Shown: positions 44,333 to 55,015 of the stretch, in pieces | How positions within the stretch are numbered: the stretch's first letter is position 1 | Layout of the letters: every line of letters begins with the position of its first letter | From: Rutpela maculata | Taxonomy: Eukaryota > Arthropoda > Insecta > Coleoptera > Cerambycidae | Length of the DNA stretch: 64,000 nt | NCBI GenBank assembly: GCA_936432065.2 | Contig: OW386293.2 | Span: 109,872,427 to 109,936,426, forward strand | Direction: 5' to 3' | Position numbers and translations under genes: made by a program | Notes under the pieces: model-generated | What the model saw: the letters and a program-made list of their open reading frames with translations, nothing else | Databases searched by the model: none | What the model was told of the DNA's origin: nothing

Positions 44333-46321
44333 TCGAGTGCGAGTGGATGTGTCTGCAACGTTTCCATTTAAAAACGTAAAAATATCGGGTTAAGCTCCGT
44401 TAAATTTGATAAAGCCAAGGTGAATTGTAGCTCAAAAAATTCCGCGTAAACTGATACGCCATAACAAAATAATAAAGTTGAATTAATATTTGAAAATAAC
44501 TAATACAGAGTTATTCAGTGACCAGTGCTGTGTATAAAGAAACAGAGAGTGCGTAAACAAACAAACGACCCAACGCAGGCAAAAGTAAGTAACCTTTTTC
44601 ATTTCTAAGTTTAGGCCCATCAAACCCTTGAAAAATCGACACTTGTCGATACATTTTTGGGAGCAATAATGTATGTAAACCTTCAAGTAAACTATTTTTT
44701 AACCATTATACAAATATTCAAATGAATTTAATTTGGATTGTACCCGAAATAATCAATAACGTATTGTTCGTAAAATATGGTCATATAAATTTCTTATGTT
44801 AACCTTCAAACAATCTTTTCATAATTATTAAGAATACTCAAACGAATTTAATATAAATTAAACCCGTAATGATCAAATGCATTACTCTTAAAGTATGGTC
44901 ATAATATTCTCTTAGGTAAATTATCAAGTGAGGTCAAAATTACGCTCGTTGTTAAGTGAAAAATCCTACGTAGAGTGGTACATGCTGGCATAACAATTGA
45001 GTGATATGGCTGATATTCAATTAATATAGGTGATTAAACCTCTCAGTGCAAAGAAGTGAAAAAGAAAGGGTGACAAGAATAATTGTTGAGTGAAAAAATT
45101 CTACATAGTATGGAATATATTGGTATAACACCCGTAACAATCAAATGCATTACTCAAGTATGGTCATAATATTTTCTTATGTAAACTATCAAGTGAGGTT
45201 TTTCAGGTCAAAATTGCGCTCGTGGATAAGTGAAAAATTCTACATTAAATTCTACTCTAAAAATATGGACATGGATATGGAGATTAGGTTACACGTAGAA
45301 AACAACAACCGAGAGGATCATGAACAAACTGGGAAAGGACCAAACATATTGGGAAAGAAAAGTGAGGGGAGAAAATGAATTCCACAAAGAAATCGCAGTG
45401 ATACCGTGCGTGTAATTTCCCATTAGGCATGTACATTCACGTAGCGCGAGAGATCTGACAACACAGCTGCCGTAAATTCCTCCGTCGGGCGGAGCATCCC
45501 AGCTCTGTTATTTCATTTCAGACAGCTGGCACGCGCGATGTTGTAATTTTACTCCCTATACCTAGCGCTCCGCTACACGCACGGTATATACTCTACCAGA
45601 ACCAGAAACCGAGGAATCAGAAAACTTAGAAGAAGAAGAAGACTTGTAGAAGCAGAAATACAAAAAGAGGAGCACAAACATTCCATATCATGACACAATG
45701 CGGCCACACATTTCAGAAGGAGAAGAAGAAAATCTGTAGAAGCAGAAACACCAGAAAGAGGAGCATAAACATTAAATATCACGAACACAACGCGGCAGCG
45801 CATTTCACAAACACTTACACTGCCTATCCCCCACTCCTGTACCATGCGTCATGTGGCTCTCGCTACTGACAACACGCATGACCCAAATCCAACCCAACAT
45901 CGGAAACCGAGGAATCAGAAGACTCAGAAAAAGAAGACTCGAAGAAGCAGAAACACAAAAAGAGGAGCATAAACATCTTATATCATGTACATGATCAAAA
46001 AGGACCAATAAATATTTGAATTTGAAACATTCCCTATCACGACACAACGCGGCAACATATTTCACAAGAAGACTTAGAAGAGACAGAAGTCCAGAACCAA
46101 AGACACAAAAAAGGGAGCTTAAACGCTCCCTCACGACACAATGCGGTAATGCATCTCACAAATACCTACACATCACATCCCACATTCCTTTACCATACGC
46201 TATGTAGCTCTCGCTGCTGGCAACAAGCATGACCTTAGTCCAACTCAGCGTGGACGTAGCAGGCCCAGCTGTATAACCCTGGGAGTGGCAGCACGCACGC
46301 TGGTAAATCAATCAATCAATC
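44333..46321 (+). mobile_element. RTE-like LINE family, copy 3 (no RT)
   Basis: The 5' region from ~44335 matches copies 1 and 2 (GGTGAATTGTAGCTC at 44420). Repeated blocks of GTAATGATCAAATGCATTAC and GAACCAGAAACCGAGGAATC type text follow, then the family 3' end (46117-46305) with the GGGAGCTTAAACGCTCCCTC stem and an AATC tail. Neither endonuclease nor RT is left. A 183-bp MITE sits inside (45403-45585). No clear target duplication. Confidence 0.7.
45403..45585. mobile_element. 183-bp MITE with ACCGTGCGTGTA tips
   Basis: Perfect 12-bp inverted tips. The corresponding place in LINE copy 2 (about 19750, CAGCGATATATTCTACC) reads straight through, proving insertion after the family arose. G+C-rich interior, no gene. 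Confidence 0.8.
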
Positions 46322-46709
46322 GAAAGCTTTCATTTGGCATGAATTTCGACCTTCTGGACCGTGGCGAGGGGTAGGTAAGCGTTTTCGCAAAATCACTTCA
46401 TACACGGGTGGTGCGTGGTAGTGGCGGAAGGGGGAGGCAGTCATCTTAACATGTTTTATGTAGCAGAAATCGAGTCTTTTCGGGTGGCACAAATTTCGCC
46501 TTTCCGAAACAAGGTGGTAATGACAGTTTTGCTATTATACCAGAGAGAATTTCATTTTGTTGTCATTAGAAGGAGGATGGTCTCTAAGGCCGGTTTTCGG
46601 CCTAATTTATTTCTTGAAAAAAAAGACTCGAAAAACATTTTTTTAGTATCTACTAACAATATTTAATCGATTCCACCTCAAACGAAACTTTCCCCCACCC
46701 TCCCTGTCA

Positions 46710-47895
46710 ATGAGGCAATGCGGACTTACTTCCTCTGCATTTGCATGTAAGGAAGGAGGCAACACTTAGTGCCTTAAGGCTGCATCAGGCACTTCAATTC
46801 AGACCAGGCGACCAGGCGACCTGGCTGGTCACTTAAGGATTCTGGAGCTAATCCAATTCGAATCCATGACCAAACCCACTGACTCAATGCCAATCAAGCA
46901 TAACTTTGACTGCCTGTTTGATGTGCTGAGTGAAAGCCGTCAGGCGAGCAGGGTCGAAGTACTGCGGTTGGAGAAAGAGTCATATATCTGGTACACAGAT
47001 GGATCCAAGACGGACGAAGAGGTTGGTGTGGACGTAGCAGGGGTTAAATACAGGCTATCTAAAGCCCTTGGTAATGCCCCAACCATCTTCCATGCAGAAA
47101 TCTATGCTTTAGATCAATGTGCCCAGGAATGCTTAAATAGAGGCACTCGAAGTGCAAAGATCTATATGCTTTCAGATAGCCAGGCAGCATTAAAGGCTCT
47201 CAGGTCCTATACCTTCGAGTTAAAAATTGCCTGGGAATGCAGACAATCCCTCAAGCAACTGGCAAAAAACAATAAGGTTGCCTTGATGTGGGTGCCAGGG
47301 CATGAGTGAATAGAAGGCAAAGAATTGGCTAATAGCCTCGCAAGAAAAGGGACTGAAGCCCCATTTGTTGGACCCGAACCGTTCTGTGGCTTATCTAAGG
47401 GACACATAACGAAGGGGGTCCTAAAATGGGAAAAGGAACAAAAGAAGTCCTACTGAAGGAATACTCCAGGCCAAAGACAAGCGAAAAGGTTTATAACCTA
47501 TTTAACAAAGAATGCCACAAGGCTTCTCGAACTTGAAAAGTCTGACTTAAGGCTGATCACGTGCCTTCTAACTGGCCATTGCCCCTTGAGATATCATCTC
47601 AAGAACATGGGCATGGCAGAAGATGACAAATGCAGATGCTGTGAAGCTGCAACTGAAACTACGGAACATATACTTTGTGAATACAAAGTACTACTCCGCA
47701 TTAGGCCAAAGTACCTAGAACAGGCGGAATTAACGCCTGAAGACATAGGGAAATTAGCTCCCAGGAATATCGCAAGCTTTGCAAAAAGTCTTGGAATCCT
47801 GGGTACAACTAGTTGCAGGGTAATTCACAAAAGACCTTTTAGGTCGAGGTGAAGAAAGCCCAACCCAGAGCCAACCTTAAACAATCTACAATCTA
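46710..47895 (+). mobile_element. 5'-truncated LINE with RNase H, 10-bp target duplication
   Basis: CTCCCTGTCA stands on both sides (46700-46709 and 47896-47905). The element begins part-way through ORF2 and ends …ACAATCTACAATCTA, without a long A tail. Confidence 0.8.
46866..47850 (+). pseudogene. LINE RNase H domain and C-terminal zinc region
   Basis: Residues in order: IWYTDGSKTDEEVGVDVAG (first catalytic Asp), FHAEIYALDQCAQEC (catalytic Glu), MLSDSQAALKALRS (second Asp) and ALMWVPGHE (the conserved His). A TGA stop at ~47308 and a frameshift near 47450 follow. Then come TRLLELEKSDLRLITCLLTG and DDKCRCCEAATETTEHILC, the Cys/His-containing C-terminal segment. RNase H at this place is characteristic of the I/R1/LOA/Jockey-group LINEs. 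RNase H removes the RNA strand after first-strand synthesis. Inactive here. Confidence 0.8.
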
Positions 47896-48185
47896 CTCCC
47901 TGTCACCCCGCCCCCCTCCCACCTCTTCCGAAACAACGAAAATACACGTACAAAATCAAAAATATCCTTAATCAGCAAGTTGTGTTAAAATGTTTCAATG
48001 ACCTACAAAAAAATCAACTGAATGCTGATTATTTAATAGTTTAGGGAGTATAAATAGGGGAGGTGAGTGCGGGAAAGTTTCCTTTGGGGTGGAATCGATT
48101 AAATATTCTGGCTGCTCGATTAAATATTGTTAGTAGATACTAAAAAAAAGGTTTTTTCCTCAATAAATAAATTAGACCCTCCTTC

Positions 48186-49440
48186 TTTGTGCGCGTCCCT
48201 TATTATATCTGTTTTGAAATAATTAGTTTATTTTATATATGAACTGTAGATGTAGGTACAATTAATATACAACCAGTTCTTTTTAATTCTAGAAATAGAT
48301 AAATAAAATGAGAGGTTTGTCACCTCATTTGAACAAGAATTATTGAAGTAATTCAAATTCCTTCTACACTTAATTATGCTGGTCTGATTTTTATTTTCAT
48401 TTCTGTATTAATTATAAGCAACTAGGTGCAACCTAAATGATGATTCAGTTCAGTCCTATTATGGCCGTTTCCTTTTTTGGTAGCAACTCTAATTAATAAA
48501 GACACACTTTCCCATCGGTTACTCCTAATCTGTATCTCACTTGTTATTGACTTTTAAGTACTGTATTCCCTTAATTGTGACTTTTTAAATTATGTAAACG
48601 TTTATCGAGGTAACATTTAATAAGGGATCTCTGAAACCTGTAATTTCGAATGGGCCAAGTGCCGTTGATGGGGCCATGTGACAGCAGTAATCAATTTTTC
48701 CGGTTGTTCGATTCAGATACAGCCATGTGACTGATGGATTTTAAAATGGGAAACAGTAAGCTTGAAATTCGAGGCTTTTGTAGGTTGAACGCGTACAGAA
48801 TAAAACATCACATAAAATAAATGTAGTGATAAATGAAAATACAAAAGAGGACGTCTAGTTTTTTAAATAATGCAAGGTATGTGGCCTATAGACATAAACA
48901 GTCATTAGTAACCTAAAACATTTGCAAATTACTTGAAATAAAAAAAATAATTATCCATTGATTTGTGTTAATAAAATTTACTTTAACATTGTTCTTGCAG
49001 AACAGTGTGTAAAATAATTACTCCTAACTCTGCAAAGTTGAATTTTATAGTCCAAATGCATCTCTATTCAATTACCAAGTGTCGAATAGAAAATCGAATA
49101 ACACATTCTTAACCCTTTCACTGCGGGAACCGGCTAATTACGCGAGGATGGAGGCATACTTAAATGCGGGAATCGACCGAATCTGTATGTGAATATGTTT
49201 ATAATATGTACTAAACTTCAATTTGGCACACAAAAAAATGGTCTTCTTTTATGTTTTTATACATTCACTGTTTTCTGTTTTATGTTTTTATAATACATAA
49301 TTCATTCTAAAACAAAATTTATTTATAAATCTGTAAAATGTGACATTTTACAATGTTTACAAGAGATCTAGCTGGCCACAAAATAGGACCATTATTTCCT
49401 AAAAATTAAAGAATATCTAAACTACTTTGTTGTTTATTAA
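48186..49440. other. Unassigned A+T-rich sequence
   Basis: Only short frames. TTAACCCTTTCACTGCGGG at 49112-49130 resembles a piggyBac-type tip but no partner was found. Confidence 0.4.
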
Positions 49441-49488
49441 TGTCCAGTTAGCTAAATTAATTGTTAGTTATCAATTTAGTTAACTTGG

Positions 49489-50370
49489 CTAACTAGACAT
49501 TGATAAACTAGTCCTGAGTGATATATAGATACCTATCCAATCCTTCCCAAATTGAGAATTTAAATAATTTCGTGTTTCATTTGACGTATGACCTGGGGCG
49601 ACATCGTGTTGATAAATTAATATTTGAAATTGTCTTACAGGCATATTGTCTACAAAGGGCTCTATTTCTTGTCGTAGAATGTTAATAAAATTTTCGGTAT
49701 TCAAATTACCGTGAGAAAAATGAGGACCTATTATTTGATATTCAATAAAACCACACCATACACCAAATCCAAATCGTCCTTGACGATTAGCGGTTACGTG
49801 TGAATTTTCATGAGCCCAATGGTGGTTATTAAGCCGATTAAAAATTATATAATATAATTGTTCCTTCAAATCCTGGCACTTCATTACACTAACGCAAAAA
49901 TCACTGGTAAAAATCGAGACGCCTTTGAAAGTTGTTTGGGTATAGATGGTGACCAATTCTAATTTTGTAGGGTTTGAATTTATTTGTTTTAAGCAACGCA
50001 ACGCAGTTGTTTTTGGGATTCCTAAATTTTCCTGTATTTCGCGAGACGAAATATTAGGATTTTCTCTTAAAGTTTCTAAAACCATATTTTCTACAGCTGC
50101 TCTACCTGCTTTATTGTATATTTTTGCTCGAAGTTTTACAAATGGTAAAAACTCTTTTAAATTTTGTTGTAGCCTTTTGAATATTTTTATGTCTGGCTGT
50201 CTCTTTTCTGGAAATCTAAAAATATTGTTTAGGCGGCACTTTGAGCACAGTTTTGCTGTCTATAACTTACCTACTAAAATAAAGCTCGGAAGCTAAATTT
50301 GAATCTTCTCCGCATTCTATAAAACACTTAATTATACTATATTTTTCACCATTACTAAATTGAACCATTT
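49489..50370 (-). pseudogene. Second Tc1/mariner-like transposase remnant
   Basis: Starts on the minus strand at ~50370 with MVQFSNGEKYSIIKCFIECG and NLASELYF, the helix-turn-helix seen in insect IS630-type transposases. After breaks come NPNISSREIQENLGIPKTTA (second HTH), NNHHWAHENSH (~49820), FGFGVWCGFIEYQIIGPHF (~49780-49725), YQHDVAPGHTS (~49610, second Asp block) and LNSQFGKDWIG. The last ~190 codons form one frame (50085-49489). The first Asp block is lost between FKG and HWAHE. A palindromic TTAGCTAAATTAA…TTAGTTAACTTGGCTAA stretch at 49446-49492 may be part of its right end. Confidence 0.7.
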
Positions 50371-50636
50371 TTAACAATGCTCACTCACAATTAACTCACA
50401 AATTAGTTTTTGACATTTAAGATTATTTCGATTTTTTTTTACCAAGGCTTTCTCAAAAGATATTAGAAAAATGCGATAAATATGCATAGATGTCAATGGA
50501 AGACAATTCGAACATTTATTGCAGTTTAGGTTTTCCTATTTTTGGCAAAATTATTTTATATTATAAGAATTGTTGTTGTTGTTAATAGTTTTTCATGGCC
50601 TCACAAATAGATTAAATTTTTCGAAAATTAACCACT
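50371..50636. other. Spacer before the LTR element
   Basis: A+T-rich, nothing recognised. Ends in CACT, the target duplication. Confidence 0.4.
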
Positions 50637-50779
50637 TGTAATGTGTTACAACCCTTAGAATGAATGTAGTGTATTTGCACCTACTCGAGAAACCTACCAG
50701 AAGTTAGTTCTGGTGACATCTGGAATGATCTAGAGAATGGTGGCGTCATCACAGAACAATCGAGATCGTCATTTTTGGG

Positions 50780-50787
50780 TATAAAAG
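50780..50787 (+). promoter_or_regulatory. LTR TATA box
   Basis: TATAAAAG about 143 bases into the LTR, followed ~30 bases on by TCTCGGCGAGTAGTTCAG, the probable transcription start. The same box is present in the 3' LTR. Confidence 0.65.
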
Positions 50788-50945
50788 ACCGACCGCATTT
50801 CTCGGCGAGTAGTTCAGAAAGTTCAAAAAGTATAGAAAGTGAGGTTAAGACTTCAAGGATAAACAAAGTGATAAACATTGTGGTTTTTAGTCAGTAAAGT
50901 GTATTTAAATTAACAATAGTATTGTGAAGTATCCAGTAAATATTT

Positions 50946-50951
50946 AATAAA
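50946..50951 (+). promoter_or_regulatory. LTR polyadenylation signal
   Basis: AATAAA followed by GTGTGTTAG, a GT-rich context fit for 3' end formation when read from the other LTR. Confidence 0.5.
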
Positions 50952-51040
50952 GTGTGTTAGTGGACAATCTCTTGTTATAATTTTTGGAACCCACGGAATT
51001 TGCGAGGGTGGTTTCCTAAGGGTGGAAACACGCGACAAAT

Positions 51041-51056
51041 TGGTGTCAGAAAGCGG
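51041..51056 (+). promoter_or_regulatory. Primer binding site
   Basis: TGGTGTCAGAAAGCGG begins three bases after the LTR. The leading TGG pairs with a tRNA 3' CCA end. I do not assign the tRNA. Confidence 0.6.
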
Positions 51057-51475
51057 AATTTTATGACAAGAGGAGCTCTGAAGTTGTGCTGGAGTGTTCG
51101 AGAAGTATTCTCGAGGGTTAGTGCTAACACGGAGGACTCATTTACTGGACGTTGTTCGAGGGTTATTTTCGAACAGGAAAATAGTGTTAAGTGCATTTTT
51201 GAGACATTGTAGAACATTTTATTAGGACATTAGTGCGATAATTAATTCCTTTGAACTGAGAAGTGATAGAGACACTGAAAAAGACTCATTTAGTGCGTGA
51301 AAATTACTAGAACTTTTCTATTTGGACATTAGTGGGAGATTATTAAATTCTCTGAACTGGATAGTGACAAAAGACTCTGGATAAGACTTTTTCGTGCTAT
51401 TTCGAGATTTGTCTGAAAAGTTCCATTGCCGATATTGACGTGACAGTTAAATTTATTTTATTTTAATTTCATCGT

Positions 51476-53875
51476 ATGCCCGTAACAACAAGAAGTATGG
51501 CATCTGATAAACAAATACAGGACTTATTCGAACAATTCCAAAAAATGATGGCGCAGCAACGGCAGGAAGATAAAGAAGAGCAAGAAAGAAAACGCCAGGA
51601 GGAAGAAAAACGGCGTCAGGAAGAAAGGGACGAATTAAAGAAAATTATGGAAGATCAGGAAATAAGACGTCAGAAAGAAAAAGAGGATGAAGAAACAAGA
51701 CGTCAGAAAGAAAAAGAGGATGAAGAAACAAGACGTCAGAAAGAAAAAGAGGATGAAGAAAGAAGACGTCAAGAACAAGAAAGACAACGTCAAGAGGAAA
51801 AAGACGAACTCAGAAAAATAATGGAAGACTTGGAAGAAAGACGCCAGGAGGAATTAAGGAAAATCCTGAGCGATCAAATAAAAATACAACAGGACGCAAT
51901 CATTTCTGTCAAGGAAGAAGTTAAAGAGGAGATAAACAAGGTCGAAGACAATGTAGGTGTGGTCGAGACAGAAGTTAGTCAAATTAAAGGAAAAATGAGT
52001 GAGGTCGAAGGAGAGGTAGAGCGCCTTAAACGTCAGTTGAGAGAAAAAGGAGGCCAGTTAGTAACTTCATCGGGTCCTCGGTTAAAACCTCCCTCATTTG
52101 ACGGCCAAAGCTCATGGACGACGTACAAAAGACAATTTGAGGCAGCAGCATCGGCAAATAACTGGGATAACGAGGAAAAGGCTATGGCATTAGTTCTGGC
52201 GTTAAGGGGCCAGGCCTCAGAATTACTTCAGACTATCCCGGTGGAGAAACAAAGGGACTTTAAAGTCTTGGAGGCTGCATTAGACTTGAGGTATGGCGAT
52301 CAACACCTTGCCCAATTATACCAGACTCAGCTGAAGTCCCGGATGCAAAAAGCTGGGGAAAGTTTACAAGAATTTGAAGCTGCGATAGAGAGACTGGCAC
52401 ACCTGGCGTATCCGAGTGCACCTAAAGAATTCCAGGAACAATTAGCCGTGGGGGCCTTTTTAGATGGTATAAGGGACGAAGAGGTCAGGCGAGTTCTGAG
52501 GCTGATGAGACACCAAAGTAGTAGCGAAGCTTTGGTGCATGCACTGGAAGTAGAAGCCGCATATAGGGATACTCCAAGGTCGAGAGTGCGAACTGTGACT
52601 CTCGAAGAATCGCAACCAGAAATGAATCAGAACCCTATGTTGACTGAGATGCAGAAAATGTTTACCAAATTATTCAACAAAGTGGATGATCTCAGGGAGC
52701 AGAGAAAACAACAAAATAAAGGAAAGCCGAGCGGAGGTATTAAATGTTACAACTGCGGCAAGGTAGGACACATGAAGCGAGACTGTCGACAGCAGAATTC
52801 GGAGAGTCGAGTAAATGCTGTGAATGTTGAAGAGAAGCAGGAAAACAGTACCAGGGGGGTTGTTCTGGCTAGAGAATGCAGTGCCCCCAGAGAAATTAAG
52901 ATTTCCCAGCTTCGAAGAATCGCAAGCAGTCTGTTGTTGCATGGATATGTGAACGGAAGAAAATGTTTGTTTACCATCGACACAGGTACTACGTCATCAA
53001 TAGTACGGCCAGGATTTATATCGGGCATAAAGATTACCAAGAGGCAAAATGAGGTGATCGTCCGGACAGCTACGGGGGACAGGGCTACGGTTCATGGAGA
53101 AGTAGACCTGGGTTTGCAGATTGGACAGTTAAGGTTCGACCACAGGGTCATCGTGGCTGACATCACGGATGACTTCATTTTGGGACTGGACATTATGGAA
53201 CAGTATGGATTTATTGTTGACGTAGGAAAGCGAGTCTTAAGGATTGGGAACGAACAATTTATTTTGTCAAAAGTGAACGACCAATGCGAGAAAACCAGGC
53301 TGTTGACAACGCAGGCAGTCAAGACTCCTGCATTATCCAGAAAACCAGATAAAGAATATTGCAAGCGCTACCCTCAGGTGGAAAGATTGTCGAACATGGT
53401 TGAAGTCAACACTGCCAAGGTCGATCTTCCAGAGAGTTGGTCAAAGAAAACTCTGAGGCAAGAGCAATTGCGCGATGTAGAAATCGGACCCATGTTGAGA
53501 GCAAAAGAAGAGGGAACGCGTCCAGCATGGAAGAATGTTTCCAACAAAGAAGTGGGGCTGAAGGCTTTATGGTCACAATGGGATTCACTTACGGTCGTAG
53601 ATGGGCTTTTGAGGAGAACATGGGAAAGCCCAGATGGGAAGCAGGTTGCCATGCGTCTAGTGATTCCCAGGTGTCGTGTACCAGAAGTACTCCAGGAAGC
53701 ACATAATGAAACATCCAGCAGACACTTCGGCATAAACAAGACATTGAGTAGAGCACGGGAACAGTTCTATTGGGTTAATAGTCGCCAGGATGTGGAGGCC
53801 TGGTGTCACAAGTGTAAAAATTGTGCTGCCCGTGGAGAACCATTTTCGATGAGCAACTACAGGAATGGAAGTTGA
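51476..53875 (+). CDS. Gag-protease-integrase head fusion (RT deleted)
   Basis: 799 codons. Residues 15-195 are highly charged coiled coil with three tandem copies of an RRQKEKEDEET-type 12-mer. A Gag capsid-like region follows at ~205-375 (PPSFDGQSSWTTYKRQFEAA, LKSRMQKAGESLQEFEAAI), then a CCHC zinc knuckle at ~424-437 (CYNCGKVGHMKRDC). The aspartic protease has DTG at ~502-504 and FILGLDIMEQYG downstream. Text then moves directly to the pre-integrase linker and integrase zinc-binding head (H~742, H~749, WCHKCKNC ~774-781), and ends at a stop just after. The whole RT-RNase H part is missing, with the frame preserved across the join (near residues 620-650). The first ATG is 438 bases past the LTR. 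It could supply particles in trans with a full-length relative. Confidence 0.85.
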   Translation: MPVTTRSMASDKQIQDLFEQFQKMMAQQRQEDKEEQERKRQEEEKRRQEERDELKKIMEDQEIRRQKEKEDEETRRQKEKEDEETRRQKEKEDEERRRQEQERQRQEEKDELRKIMEDLEERRQEELRKILSDQIKIQQDAIISVKEEVKEEINKVEDNVGVVETEVSQIKGKMSEVEGEVERLKRQLREKGGQLVTSSGPRLKPPSFDGQSSWTTYKRQFEAAASANNWDNEEKAMALVLALRGQASELLQTIPVEKQRDFKVLEAALDLRYGDQHLAQLYQTQLKSRMQKAGESLQEFEAAIERLAHLAYPSAPKEFQEQLAVGAFLDGIRDEEVRRVLRLMRHQSSSEALVHALEVEAAYRDTPRSRVRTVTLEESQPEMNQNPMLTEMQKMFTKLFNKVDDLREQRKQQNKGKPSGGIKCYNCGKVGHMKRDCRQQNSESRVNAVNVEEKQENSTRGVVLARECSAPREIKISQLRRIASSLLLHGYVNGRKCLFTIDTGTTSSIVRPGFISGIKITKRQNEVIVRTATGDRATVHGEVDLGLQIGQLRFDHRVIVADITDDFILGLDIMEQYGFIVDVGKRVLRIGNEQFILSKVNDQCEKTRLLTTQAVKTPALSRKPDKEYCKRYPQVERLSNMVEVNTAKVDLPESWSKKTLRQEQLRDVEIGPMLRAKEEGTRPAWKNVSNKEVGLKALWSQWDSLTVVDGLLRRTWESPDGKQVAMRLVIPRCRVPEVLQEAHNETSSRHFGINKTLSRAREQFYWVNSRQDVEAWCHKCKNCAARGEPFSMSNYRNGS

Positions 53876-53902
53876 GAACAGCCAAAGAATGATCGAGAGC
53901 AG

Positions 53903-54190
53903 ATGAACAGAACTAGTAACCGCTTGAAGGCTCGGTATGATCAGAATGCCAGTACAGGGGGATTCAAGGTGGGGGATCTGGTTTGGCTGTACAACCCACA
54001 GCGGAAGGAATGGAGATCCCCGAAACTTCAACCTCCTTGGGATGGACCGTATACTGTTATTACCCGAATTAATGATGTCGTCTATCGTATTCAACGAAAC
54101 AAAAAGTCCAAGATGAAGATCGTACACTTGGATAGACTGGCGAAGTATGTGAAAGAGGCTGAATTGCCTGACCGGGACGTTCAGGCTTAA
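53903..54190 (+). pseudogene. Integrase C-terminal part
   Basis: Reads NRTSNRLKARYDQNASTGGF then KVGDLVWLYNPQRKE (the conserved G-D-x-V-W block), WDGPYTVITRINDVVYRIQ (GPY/F module) and KMKIVHLDRLAKYV. Separated from the upstream frame by a stop at 53873-53875. The catalytic core between head and tail (its three acidic residues) is absent. The frame ends at 54190, ten bases before the 3' LTR. Confidence 0.8.
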
Positions 54191-54201
54191 GGAGGGGGCA
54201 G
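54190..54201 (+). promoter_or_regulatory. Polypurine tract
   Basis: AAGGAGGGGGCAG lies directly against the 3' LTR, the expected priming site for plus-strand synthesis. Confidence 0.7.
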
Positions 54202-54602
54202 TGTAATGTGTTACAACCCTTAGAATGAATGTAGTGTATTTGCACCTACTCGAGAAACCTACCAGAAGTTAGTTCTGGTGACATCTGGAATGATCTAGAG
54301 AATGGTGGCGTCATCACAGAACAATCGAGATCTGTCATTTTTGGGTATAAAAGACCGACCGCATTCTCGGCGAGTAGTTCAGAAAGTTCAAAAAGTATAG
54401 AAAGTGAGGTTAAGACTTCAAGGATAAACAAAGTGATAAACATTGTGGTTTTTAGTCAGTAAAGTGTATTTAAATTAACAATAGTATTGTGAAGTATCCA
54501 GTAAATATTTAATAAAGTGTGTTAGTGGACAATCTCTTGTTATCATTTTTGGAACCCACGGAATTTGCGAGGGTGGTTTCCTAAGGATGGAAACACGCGA
54601 CA
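54202..54602 (+). repeat. 3' LTR
   Basis: Same length as the 5' LTR, ~99% identical. Differences include one-base indels near GATCTGTC and GCATTCTCGG and two substitutions near the 3' end. Confidence 0.9.
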
Positions 54603-54682
54603 CACTTTTTCTAGAGATAAATATGACATATGATATATCGTTGGATATCTAATTTAAGCTGTGATCAAATAATAAAATAATT

Positions 54683-55015
54683 TACAGGGTGTTCTATTTA
54701 AGAAAACACAAGTTATGTCGATATCTCGAAAACTGAGGCATGCATAATTTTCTTCTTATCAGCAACGGATTCTACTGCAAAAAAGTTACTGGATTTTCTA
54801 TTGGATAATTGGTAACTGAGATATAGAGGTCATCCAAAAATGACAATTTTCCAAAAACGCTCTAGCTCGGTAGTCAAAAAAGATAGACGATCGTGGTATG
54901 TGCCATTGTTTGTTTCTCGAAAATCGAGCTCAGGACTAAACATATACTGGTTTTTGTCTATCTGACATAGTTTTAGAGAAAACCCCAAATCTCAACTAAT
55001 TTGGTCCACCCTGTA
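54683..55015. mobile_element. ~333-bp MITE with TACAGGGTG tips
   Basis: TACAGGGTGTTC at the left and GTCCACCCTGTA at the right are inverses that start and end in TA. The sort of tip is common in insects. The interior is A+T-rich and non-coding. Confidence 0.65.

Larger units (their letters stand above)
46590..48185. mobile_element. Foldback element split by an RNase H LINE
   Basis: TTTAGTATCTACTAACAATA, TTTAATCGATTCCACC and AAACTTTCCC text at 46640-46695 recurs inverted at 48070-48150. The right arm also carries a local ~30-base duplication (CGATTAAATATT at 48096 and 48118). The interior is mainly a LINE insertion (46710-47895). Confidence 0.65.
50637..51037 (+). repeat. 5' LTR
   Basis: Starts TGTAATGTG and ends CGCGACA. 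Contains a TATA box and a polyadenylation signal in the expected U3-R-U5 order. Confidence 0.9.
50637..54602 (+). mobile_element. Gypsy-type LTR retrotransposon, internally deleted
   Basis: Two 401-bp LTRs, TGTAATGTG…CGCGACA, flanked by CACT (50633-50636 and 54603-54606). The LTRs differ at about four positions, so the insertion is young. The interior encodes Gag, protease, the integrase zinc-binding head and the integrase C-terminal part. Reverse transcriptase, RNase H and the integrase core are absent, so it depends on a full-length relative for mobilisation. Confidence 0.9.

Noticed and set aside
49112..49135. piggyBac-type left end (TTAACCCTTTCACTGCGG)
   Set aside because: No inverted partner or transposase was found in the window; a single short match is not enough.
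53374..53739. Antisense frames over Gag-protease-integrase
   Set aside because: Shadows of the real sense frame, without motifs of their own.
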